Part shown: positions 8,322-15,892 of the stretch, piece by piece
How positions within the stretch are numbered: position 1 is the first letter of the stretch
Layout of the letters: each line of letters starts with the position of its first letter
Origin: Lachnospiraceae bacterium
Lineage (GTDB): Bacteria; Bacillota; Clostridia; Lachnospirales; Lachnospiraceae
Direction: 5' to 3'
Assembly: GCA_016281605.1 (NCBI GenBank)
Contig: JAEEJA010000005.1
Span: 1-41,730 of the forward strand
Length of the DNA stretch: 41,730 bases
The notes under the pieces: model-generated
The model's database searches: none
The model's input: the letters and a program-made list of their open reading frames with translations, nothing else
Told to the model about the DNA's origin: nothing
Made by a program: the position numbers and the translations under genes

Positions 8322-10849
8322 ACAGGAATAAAAATATAAAAAAGAATCTAAAAAGATGTATAACATTGGTACTTGGTACGTCTCTTTTAACAACAGCAAG
8401 CCTTTCCCCTGATACTGTTTGGGGTGCAAATAATGGGGCTGTATTAACTACTACTGAGTCTGTGAGAACTAATTATAAAGCATCCAATAAGAGTGAAGAT
8501 AAGACCGAGAAGCAGGAAACTGTTTACGTATCTATGGATGCAACAGGTAAGGTAAAGAAGACAACAGTTTCTGATTGGCTTAAGATTGACGGTGCTAAAG
8601 GAGCTATAGAGGATAATTCTATACTTAATGATATTGAAAATAATAAGGGTGATGAGAAGTATTCTCGTGAAGATAATGATGTTATATGGAATGCTGAGGG
8701 TGAAGATATCTATTACTCAGGTACGACTGATAAGGAACTTCCTGTAGCAGTTGAGTTTTCCTATGAGCTTGATGGAAAGAGTATTGATCCGGAAGAACTC
8801 CTTGGTAAGAGCGGAAATCTCACTATTCACATTAAGTACATCAACAATTCTGTAAATAACGTTTTGTTAAACGGAAAAACAGAGGAAATCTACACACCTT
8901 TTGTCATGATTACAGGCATGATACTTCCTGTTGATAATTTTACCGATGTTAAGATTGATAACGGAACAGTTGTATCTGAAGGAAACAATAATATAGTTGT
9001 GGGTTATGGTGTTCCGGGATTAAAGGAAAGTCTTGACTTAAAAAATCTTTCGTTTGGAGAAGTAGCAAACGTTGATTTATCGGATATAAATGATAAGTTA
9101 ACAGATGAGGTTACAATTGAAGCTAACGTAACTGATTTTGAAATTGGCTCTACCTACAGCATTGCATCTTCTAATATTTTTAGTGATGTAGAGATTGATG
9201 ATGTGGGAGATATGGACAAGCTAACAGAGAGCATGGATAAATTAAAGGATGCTACAGTAGAACTGCTTAACGGCTCTGAAAAGCTTTGTGACGGAATTAA
9301 TAAAATATCAGATGGAATTGATGCATATACTGATGGTGTACATACAGCTGCAGACGGAAGTTCTAAGTTATCAGAAGGAAGTGAAAAGTTAGCTGATGCC
9401 ATAAAAAAGTACACTGCCGGAAATACTAAGCTCTTAAAGGGTGTTAAAACCTATGCAAATGGAACTAAGCAGATATGTAAGGGTACAAAGACATATGCAG
9501 AGTCAACAGCAAAGCTTGTAGATGGTATAAAAACTGCCCAAAGCGGAAGCAGTGAGGTGGCATCCGGCTCAGCTGCATTTGCAAAGAATCTAAGTACATA
9601 TACAGCATCCGTAAATGAAAACTTCAGTTCTGAAAAGATTGACGGACTTCTTAGCAAGCTTCCACAGCTTAAAGAAGGACTTGAAAAGCTTTCTGGAGGT
9701 GTTTCTAAGATAAGTGCAGGTATGACTGGCGAAGGAGGACTTAAAGAAGGTGTTGAAAAGCTTTCTGCCGGTGTTTCAGGAGAAAATGGTCTTGAAGCCG
9801 GATTAGATGCTTTGATGGCAGGTACAGATAGTCTTAAGGGGGGTGCTTCACAGCTTAAAGAGGGTGTGCTGGCTATAAATGAAGGCAATAAAGTGCTTAC
9901 AGCATCTAATGATAAGATAGATTCCTATGTGAATACCATTATTCAACTTGCAGCAGAGGCACAGTCTAAAGGTGATTATGAAAAAGCACTTGAATATAAG
10001 GAAATAGCAACTTACCTTGGAACCGCCAAGGTTGTTACACAGAAGATAGATGCAGCAACAGCAACTGACGGACCGCTTGTAGGTGGCATAGCTCAGTTAG
10101 ACGGAGGACTTGATTCTTTAAAGGGTGGACTAAACAGTGCAAAGACAGGTGCAGAGGCTATAGGTGCAGGCTTGAAGCAGATTTCCGGAGGTGTAGATGC
10201 TTTGGCTGCAGGTACAGAAGAAGTAAAGAAGGGCTTAGATACAGCATCTAAAGGTATCAACATAGATGTAGAAAACCTTTCTAAAGGTATTAAAGAGTTG
10301 GTTGGAGCAACCAATAAGTTAAATACAGCATACTCTACACAGCTTGATACCGGTATACAAAAGCTTAACGGTGGTATGTCTGAAGTTTTATCAGGAGGAA
10401 CTCTTCTTACAAGTAACAACGAAAAGCTGATAAGTGGAAGTAAAAAGCTTATTAACAATACATCTAAGATTAAGAAGAATGCTAATAAAGTTATAGCTGC
10501 ATCTCCTGAACTTGCAAGTGGGGCCGGTAAACTATCTGATTCGGTACATAAGCTTAAGAGTGGCTTACATACTCTTGATTCTAACAGTGTTAAAATAGCC
10601 GATGCTATAAGTAAGCTTTACGATGGAGCAGACAAGCTAAATGAAGGTATGAGTGAATATAAGAAAACTGGTATTGATAAGCTTACAGATTCTGTTGAAT
10701 CACTTATTGATAAGGGTGATGACTTTAAGAACAGACTTAGCAAGATAACGCAGATTTCTAATGATTACAATACATTTTCAGGTTTAAGCAATGACATGGA
10801 CGGAAGCGTAAAGTTTATATTGTCTACATCATCCATAGAAAAGAAGTAG
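8318..10849 (+). CDS. Secreted X-X-X-Leu-X-X-Gly heptad-repeat protein
   Basis: The 843-residue protein starts with a basic, hydrophobic signal peptide (about 1-35, likely cut near VWG-AN). Residues about 40-300 form a beta-rich N-terminal domain. From about 300 to 790 there is a long run of seven-residue repeats with Leu/Ile at position 4 and Gly at position 7 (for example KLSEGSEKLADAI, KLSAGVSGENGLEAGLDALM). This pattern is known as the X-X-X-Leu-X-X-Gly repeat and also occurs in the middle of YhgE/Pip proteins. No C-terminal membrane helix, sorting signal or lipobox is visible. It overlaps the MMPL gene by four bases, so the two very probably work together, perhaps with this protein as an extracellular rod or adaptor. 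The precise function is not known. Confidence 0.88.
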   Translation: MNRNKNIKKNLKRCITLVLGTSLLTTASLSPDTVWGANNGAVLTTTESVRTNYKASNKSEDKTEKQETVYVSMDATGKVKKTTVSDWLKIDGAKGAIEDNSILNDIENNKGDEKYSREDNDVIWNAEGEDIYYSGTTDKELPVAVEFSYELDGKSIDPEELLGKSGNLTIHIKYINNSVNNVLLNGKTEEIYTPFVMITGMILPVDNFTDVKIDNGTVVSEGNNNIVVGYGVPGLKESLDLKNLSFGEVANVDLSDINDKLTDEVTIEANVTDFEIGSTYSIASSNIFSDVEIDDVGDMDKLTESMDKLKDATVELLNGSEKLCDGINKISDGIDAYTDGVHTAADGSSKLSEGSEKLADAIKKYTAGNTKLLKGVKTYANGTKQICKGTKTYAESTAKLVDGIKTAQSGSSEVASGSAAFAKNLSTYTASVNENFSSEKIDGLLSKLPQLKEGLEKLSGGVSKISAGMTGEGGLKEGVEKLSAGVSGENGLEAGLDALMAGTDSLKGGASQLKEGVLAINEGNKVLTASNDKIDSYVNTIIQLAAEAQSKGDYEKALEYKEIATYLGTAKVVTQKIDAATATDGPLVGGIAQLDGGLDSLKGGLNSAKTGAEAIGAGLKQISGGVDALAAGTEEVKKGLDTASKGINIDVENLSKGIKELVGATNKLNTAYSTQLDTGIQKLNGGMSEVLSGGTLLTSNNEKLISGSKKLINNTSKIKKNANKVIAASPELASGAGKLSDSVHKLKSGLHTLDSNSVKIADAISKLYDGADKLNEGMSEYKKTGIDKLTDSVESLIDKGDDFKNRLSKITQISNDYNTFSGLSNDMDGSVKFILSTSSIEKK

Positions 10850-10867
10850 GAGAAAAGAATAAAAAAA

Positions 10868-11461
10868 ATGGGAAAGAAGGAAGATAATAAAAAGAAGAAA
10901 AGAGAAGCACTTTTGACATCTGCTTACTTATTATTTACAGAAAAGGGTATACAAAGGACCACTATATCTGATATAGTAAAACATGCATCAATTGCAAAGG
11001 GAACATTTTATCTGTACTTTAAGGATAAATATGAGATAAGAGATAAGCTTATTGCTATCAGAGGTGCAAGAATAATAGAAAAGAGTTGCTTAGCGCTACT
11101 TGATGAAGAAGAGATGAGCTTTGAGGATGCCATTATATTTTTGGCAGACAGAGTTATAGATCTTTTTGAACAAAACAAAGCATCGCTTAGCTTTATATCA
11201 AAAAACTTAAGCGTAGCTCTTTTTAACAGGTCGAATACTGAAGAAGAGAAAAACAGGTGTGTCGAGCTCTTCAATAAGATAATCGAGCGCTCAGGTAAAA
11301 CTTTCCGAGATGAGAATATAATGTTTTATATGGTTATAGAGCTCGTAAACTCAACCTGTTATGATTGTATTATCAATAAGGCACCAGTGAGTATGGAGAT
11401 GATGAGACCGGAGCTTTACAAGGCTATTAAGAGTCTTTTAGTTCAGTTTGAAAGTGAATAG
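10868..11461 (+). CDS. TetR/AcrR family transcriptional regulator
   Basis: This 197-residue protein carries the TetR DNA-binding helix-turn-helix at about residues 12-58, with the family signature LFTEKGIQRTTISDIVKHASIAKGTFYLYFKDK. The C-terminal ligand-binding helices are divergent, as is usual, and the effector cannot be read from sequence. It lies 18 bases after the heptad-repeat gene and 35 bases before the sulfotransferase gene on the same strand, so it is an internal member of the operon and not a divergent upstream neighbour. It probably represses this operon by binding the palindrome near 6164. The ribosome site AGGAG (10848-10852) is about 15 bases from the ATG, which is long and suggests modest translation. 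Confidence 0.93.
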   Translation: MGKKEDNKKKKREALLTSAYLLFTEKGIQRTTISDIVKHASIAKGTFYLYFKDKYEIRDKLIAIRGARIIEKSCLALLDEEEMSFEDAIIFLADRVIDLFEQNKASLSFISKNLSVALFNRSNTEEEKNRCVELFNKIIERSGKTFRDENIMFYMVIELVNSTCYDCIINKAPVSMEMMRPELYKAIKSLLVQFESE

Positions 11462-11496
11462 TTGATGAAAATTTTTATTTGATATGGAGGGGACTT

Positions 11497-13467
11497 ATGG
11501 CTTCCGGAAAAAAGAGTTTAAGGCAGATTATCAGAAAAAAAATCAGAAAAAATAAGATCGAAGTAAAGGGAAACAGATTTTATAAAAAAGCATATGATTA
11601 TTATATTAATCATAGTGATGCAGATTTTAATCCGACTTTTAATATTGAATCAAATATTGAGCAAAGGGTCAATTCATACACTGTAAGGTCTTATATCATA
11701 GATACCTATATAGAGCATATCTTAGATGAGGGTGGATTTACCTTTGATAATCCTCTTTTGGAATTAGACCCTTACAATGCTGCGCCGCTGTCAGCTTTAA
11801 TGGTTTTTAATACTATGAAGGATTGCTTGGTGAGCTATACAGTTAAAGGTCAGCAGGGTGCTGCTGATTATAAAAGAGAGTTAAACCTGGCTACAACGAG
11901 GCACAAGGTACCTCTTATCGGTCTTTACGACGCATCTTTAAATGTTATAGATGTTACGCTTAAGGATACAAAGGGTCAGCTTTTAGCTGAAAAGACCATT
12001 GAAATAAAGACTTCTGCGGTAGATGAGGTCTTAAAGAATGTTCTTACCAGAGAAAAGGATGAAAAGATAAGGATTGCTGATGATGAATTCTTTTTGATAA
12101 CAGGAGGATTTGGTGGAACTACTTGTGCATTTGATAATTGCGGAAATTTAAGGTTTGCTCTTTCTAAGGCACCACATCCTTACGGTGTGAGTCCTATGCA
12201 TAATGGACATTTTCTCTATGTTGAGAAGGAGATGAGACGCCCTAATTATGGTAATGCACACTCTGTCATAACCTATGAGATGGATTACTTGGGAAGGGCT
12301 TACAAGACATTTAAAATGGCTAAGGGAACTCATCACTGGGCAACAACAGAGGAAGATTCCGGAAAGCTTCTTTTAGATACAAGTTCATACGATGATGGAC
12401 ATTTGGAAAATATGATTTCAGAGCTTGATCCTGAGAATGGTAAAATCTTAAGAAACTTCAGTATGAATGATTTCTTTGATGATACTTATGTTAACTGGCA
12501 TGACTGGGCTCATATTAATTCATTTCACTATATACCGGGAGATGATGATATAATCGTATCCTGCAGAAATATCCATACCATAGCAAGACTTGATTTAAAG
12601 AATAAAAAGATTAAATGGATATTTACAAATCCTCTCTTTTATAAGGGAACTGCTCAAGAGGGGGATGTACTGAAAAGTGAAGGTGAGATCGATTGGTTCT
12701 TCCAGCAGCACGGAGTTCGTATAATAAAAAATGATAAAGAAAACCATAAATTACAGCTAGTATTTTTTGATAATCATACTGCAAACCGACGTCCTGTGGA
12801 GTGGTTTGATAAGGGAACTAACTCCAATCTCATGGTGGTCGAGATAGATGAGGAAAGAAAAACAGTTAAGCAGTTAAAGCGTTTTCCGGCTCAGCTATCC
12901 ATAACAAGATCCAATGCCCTTGTAACCGATGATTATAAGACAGGTTTTGCTATGTGTGGAAACTTAGCTGACCATGTACCCGGAAAGAGAGCAAAGATTT
13001 ATGAGTTTGATTATGAGACAGGAGAACAGACAAATCTTATAACCTGTAAGAGAGATTTCTTCTGTACACAGATAATTAATATAAATGTTGATTCCTGTCT
13101 TGGCTTTAAATTGCCTAAAGAACCACGTATATACGGTGATTTGGTTCAGGTTGAAGAAAAAGAAAGAGTTCCGCGTCTGGTGCGTATGGGAGAAGAAGCT
13201 GAGTCAATAAATAAGCTTAAATTCAGGATATTTGATGATATCCTCCAGATAAGATGTAAGGATCACAGAGTTAAGAAGGTAGTTCTTTTTAATAAAGAGC
13301 ATAAGTATATGCTTGATTTTACTGATACAAAGCAGGAAAGCAATATATTTAAAAAGCAGTCTTATTATATATGTATTCCTCTTGATAGATTAGCTCCGGG
13401 TAAGTATAAGCTTGGATTAAAATTTAAAAAGGATTGGTATAAGACCGTATACTATATAGAAAAATAA
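11497..13467 (+). CDS. Aryl-sulfate sulfotransferase family protein, no visible signal peptide
   Basis: Members of this family move sulfate from one phenolic sulfate to another phenol without PAPS, through a sulfated histidine. The 656-residue protein has an N-terminal beta domain (about 45-190) and a propeller domain (about 190-560). Landmarks include THHW (279-280), DWAHIN (His339, Asn341), SCRN (Arg357) and QHG (His405), which match in order the conserved histidines, arginine and nucleophile of characterised enzymes. I chose ATG 11497 because GGAGGGG lies just before it; an upstream TTG (11479) would place the ribosome site inside the gene. The N-terminus is very basic and lacks a hydrophobic signal, unlike the periplasmic enterobacterial enzymes, so it may act in the cytoplasm or leave by another route. 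It is 12 bases from the following lipoprotein gene. Confidence 0.87.
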   Translation: MASGKKSLRQIIRKKIRKNKIEVKGNRFYKKAYDYYINHSDADFNPTFNIESNIEQRVNSYTVRSYIIDTYIEHILDEGGFTFDNPLLELDPYNAAPLSALMVFNTMKDCLVSYTVKGQQGAADYKRELNLATTRHKVPLIGLYDASLNVIDVTLKDTKGQLLAEKTIEIKTSAVDEVLKNVLTREKDEKIRIADDEFFLITGGFGGTTCAFDNCGNLRFALSKAPHPYGVSPMHNGHFLYVEKEMRRPNYGNAHSVITYEMDYLGRAYKTFKMAKGTHHWATTEEDSGKLLLDTSSYDDGHLENMISELDPENGKILRNFSMNDFFDDTYVNWHDWAHINSFHYIPGDDDIIVSCRNIHTIARLDLKNKKIKWIFTNPLFYKGTAQEGDVLKSEGEIDWFFQQHGVRIIKNDKENHKLQLVFFDNHTANRRPVEWFDKGTNSNLMVVEIDEERKTVKQLKRFPAQLSITRSNALVTDDYKTGFAMCGNLADHVPGKRAKIYEFDYETGEQTNLITCKRDFFCTQIININVDSCLGFKLPKEPRIYGDLVQVEEKERVPRLVRMGEEAESINKLKFRIFDDILQIRCKDHRVKKVVLFNKEHKYMLDFTDTKQESNIFKKQSYYICIPLDRLAPGKYKLGLKFKKDWYKTVYYIEK

Positions 13468-13479
13468 TAGGGAAAAAAG

Positions 13480-14136
13480 ATGAAAAAAATCAGAAAAACA
13501 CTAATAATTTATATAATCCCGTTTTTACTTTGTATGTCTTGGGTTTTTTGCTTTACAGGTTGCTCTAAAGATTCTAAGGAAAAAAAGGAATCTAAAGAAA
13601 ACTATAAAGCTACGGATAATTCTATAATTCCGGTGTATGACAGAGAGGATTCAGAGCTTATAATAGAGTACTTAAAGGGGCTTCCGTCAAGTACTTCTTC
13701 ACTGGATCGCTATGAAGAATTAGGTCTTATAGTTGATGCAGCTGCTATTGATGAAAAAGACAGACAATCCCAGTTTGACAAACTTTGTGACTTTATGGAA
13801 AAGATTGAAAGCTCTAAAGCCGATGAAAAGTATGCTGTAACGCTAGTTCTTTTTTCAGAGGAAAATAAACCGCTTTATATCTATGTTTCAAGCATCGGAG
13901 GAAAAATCTTTGCTGCAGAGTATGACGGATTCAGCTCCGGAGAGGATCAGGTTTTTGCAGCTAACTATGAAAAGATAATGAAAGTTAAGGATAAGTATAC
14001 GGACGGGACAAAGTACACTACATTTTATCTTGTGGGAGATAAAGATAAAACTGAAGATGAAGTGAAAAAAATGCGAGAAGAAGGCGGATACGAATTTAAA
14101 GATCTATTCTGGTTATATGATACAAGTATTGTTTGA
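13480..14136 (+). CDS. Putative lipoprotein of unknown function
   Basis: The 218-residue protein has a basic N-terminus, a hydrophobic segment (about 8-25) and a lipobox-like FTGC ending at Cys28, so it is probably lipid-anchored on the outer face of the membrane. Phe at the -3 position is not ideal for a lipobox. A charged linker rich in Lys, Glu and Ser (29-45) follows, then a compact mixed alpha/beta domain. I do not recognise the domain. It is the last gene of the run that begins with the MMPL transporter, 12 bases after the sulfotransferase, so a role in that envelope system is plausible but unproven. Confidence 0.78.
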   Translation: MKKIRKTLIIYIIPFLLCMSWVFCFTGCSKDSKEKKESKENYKATDNSIIPVYDREDSELIIEYLKGLPSSTSSLDRYEELGLIVDAAAIDEKDRQSQFDKLCDFMEKIESSKADEKYAVTLVLFSEENKPLYIYVSSIGGKIFAAEYDGFSSGEDQVFAANYEKIMKVKDKYTDGTKYTTFYLVGDKDKTEDEVKKMREEGGYEFKDLFWLYDTSIV

Positions 14137-14148
14137 TGTAAAAAAAGC

Positions 14149-14178
14149 TTGCATAATCAACACTTTATAACGTATACT
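14149..14178 (+). promoter_or_regulatory. Promoter of mscL
   Basis: TTGCAT (14149-14154) and TATACT (14173-14178) are 18 bases apart, 50 bases before the mscL start. It suggests mscL begins a new transcript after the lipoprotein gene. Confidence 0.55.
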
Positions 14179-14228
14179 ATACAGAAGGTGTTAAAAGACC
14201 TATATTTATTAATACAGGAGGTTTACTT

Positions 14229-14645
14229 ATGAAAAAGTTCTTAGATGAATTTAAGGAATTTGCTCTTAAAGGAAATGTTATGGACATGGCAATAGGTGTT
14301 ATCATCGGTGGTGCATTTACAGCTATTGTTACTGCATTTACGGAGGATTTTATCACGCCTTTACTCAATATGATTGGTGGTGCAAAGTTTGGTGGAAAGA
14401 TTCCGCTTCCGTTTGGTCCGGAAGGAAATGCTATATTATGGGGGGATTTTCTTTCAGCAGTTGTAAACTTCCTGATTGTAGCGCTTATACTTTTTGCTAT
14501 GCTTAAGGCTGTCAATAAGCTTATGACTATCGGAAAGAAAAAGGAAGAGGAAGCTCCTACAACAAAGAAGTGTCCTTTCTGCCAGAGTGAAATCAGTATA
14601 AAGGCAGTTAAGTGTCCGCATTGTACATCTGATTTGGATAAATAA
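14229..14645 (+). CDS. mscL: Large-conductance mechanosensitive channel with zinc-ribbon tail
   Basis: MscL is a homopentameric membrane pore that opens under high membrane tension and releases solutes after osmotic down-shock. Residues 1-100 are typical: amphipathic N-terminus (KKFLDEFKEFALKGNVMDMA), TM1 with the GVIIGGAFTAIV motif, a periplasmic loop and TM2 (about 77-97). After the usual charged cytoplasmic helix (KKKEEEA) the protein continues with two CxxC pairs, CPFC and CPHC, in a short zinc-ribbon-like segment (about 115-134). Canonical MscL ends without such a domain. The start is firm (ACAGGAGG site). It has its own promoter and is followed by a hairpin. Confidence 0.95.
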   Translation: MKKFLDEFKEFALKGNVMDMAIGVIIGGAFTAIVTAFTEDFITPLLNMIGGAKFGGKIPLPFGPEGNAILWGDFLSAVVNFLIVALILFAMLKAVNKLMTIGKKKEEEAPTTKKCPFCQSEISIKAVKCPHCTSDLDK

Positions 14646-14676
14646 TTATTTGGACAATGGAAATTGATTAATAATG

Positions 14677-14698
14677 GGAGACTTTGCAAAAAGTCTCC
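14677..14698 (+). other. Hairpin with GCAA tetraloop after mscL
   Basis: GGAGACTTT (14677-14685) and AAAGTCTCC (14690-14698) form a perfect 9-bp stem closed by GCAA, a stable GNRA loop. No T run follows (TAATCTTATG), so it is not a classical terminator. It may be a processing or 3'-protecting stem-loop, or a weak attenuator between mscL and the foldase gene. Confidence 0.55.
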
Positions 14699-14728
14699 TA
14701 ATCTTATGAAGGGAAAGAAAGTATTATT

Positions 14729-15874
14729 ATGAAAAACAGTAAAGGTTTGCAGGTAGCACTTATTGTACTTGCATTATTAGTAGTAGCAGGTGGAGTTGTA
14801 TTTGTTTACAGAGATAAGATTTTTAAGAGTAAGTCAGGTGATAGCTCAAAAAAATCAGAAACAAAGGAAGTAACAGGAGAACATACTGATTTTGATATTG
14901 ATTATACAAAGTATGTTAAGCTTGCTGATTATGATGGTATTGAACTCAAGAAGGAAGATGTAGATGAGGATTATCAGTCTAGTCTTGATTCAGAGCTTCA
15001 GAGCTTTATCACATATAAGAAAAAGAAAGACGGTAAAGTAAAGAGCGGTGATACTGTATATATTTATTATCAGGGAAAAGTTGACGGAGAGGCTTTTGAA
15101 GGCGGTACCTATGATAAGAGCATGGGTGAAGAGGGATATCCTTTAACCATTGGCTCAGGTCAGTTTATACCGGGATTTGAAGATAAGCTTATAGGCGAAG
15201 AAATTGGAGATACAGTAGATATTGACGTTACATTTCCTGATGAATACCAAAATACAGAGTTAGCAGGAAAAGATGCTGTGTTTACAGTTGAACTTCTTGC
15301 AAAGAGGGGCGATAAGGTGGTTCCTGAAGTAACTGATAAGTTTGTAAAGAAGAACTTTAAAGATACTTATAAGGACGCGGATGATATGAAGGAAACTCTT
15401 CGTAATAAAGCTAAGTCTGCTCTTGCATGGAATACTGTCTGCGATCAGTCAGAGATTACAGAATATCCTGAGGGAATGGTTGAAAATATGGAAAACCAGC
15501 TTAAGAAAACATCAGAGTCATATCTTTCAAGCCAGGGAGCAAGCTTAGAAGATTATCTTAAGGATCAGAATATGTCCGAAAAGGATTTTAATAAGCAGAT
15601 TACAGAAACTGCAAAGCAGTATGTAGGAAGGTCTATAATAGCTATTGCTATCGTTCAGGATGCAGGTCTTGAAATCGATGAAAAGGAGTATCAAAAGCAG
15701 ATTGACGACTATATCGATAATTACAAGAGTGCTGATGAATCCATAAAGGATGTTAAAACTCTCGATAAGTACTTCTTGAAGACTTATGGTGCTTATGCAA
15801 CCGATATAGTCATGGAAAATGTATATACTGATACAGCTAAAGATTATGTAGCAAAGAATGCTAAAGAAAAGTAA
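14729..15874 (+). CDS. Membrane-anchored trigger-factor-like FKBP peptidyl-prolyl isomerase
   Basis: The 381-residue protein begins with one transmembrane helix (about 8-27) and no cysteine for lipidation, so it should be anchored with its body outside. Residues about 85-195 form an FKBP domain of trigger-factor type, with GDTVYIYYQGKVDG, FEGGTYDKS and GSGQFIPGFEDKLIGEEIGD. Residues about 200-375 match the alpha-helical substrate-binding C-terminal domain of trigger factor. The N-terminal ribosome-binding domain of trigger factor is absent and is replaced by the anchor. It probably folds secreted proteins, as PrsA does in other Firmicutes. The ribosome site is GAAGGGAAAG. Confidence 0.87.
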   Translation: MKNSKGLQVALIVLALLVVAGGVVFVYRDKIFKSKSGDSSKKSETKEVTGEHTDFDIDYTKYVKLADYDGIELKKEDVDEDYQSSLDSELQSFITYKKKKDGKVKSGDTVYIYYQGKVDGEAFEGGTYDKSMGEEGYPLTIGSGQFIPGFEDKLIGEEIGDTVDIDVTFPDEYQNTELAGKDAVFTVELLAKRGDKVVPEVTDKFVKKNFKDTYKDADDMKETLRNKAKSALAWNTVCDQSEITEYPEGMVENMENQLKKTSESYLSSQGASLEDYLKDQNMSEKDFNKQITETAKQYVGRSIIAIAIVQDAGLEIDEKEYQKQIDDYIDNYKSADESIKDVKTLDKYFLKTYGAYATDIVMENVYTDTAKDYVAKNAKEK

Positions 15875-15892
15875 TCCGCTTAGGAGGTTAAT

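Noticed and set aside
9154-10458. Three long minus-strand ORFs (86, 145 and 121 residues) within the heptad-repeat gene
   Set aside because: They are Ser/Pro-rich shadows created by the repetitive coding strand, with no independent start signals.
11479-11496. Upstream TTG start for the sulfotransferase gene
   Set aside because: The GGAGGGG ribosome site would lie inside the coding region; ATG 11497 is correctly spaced from it.
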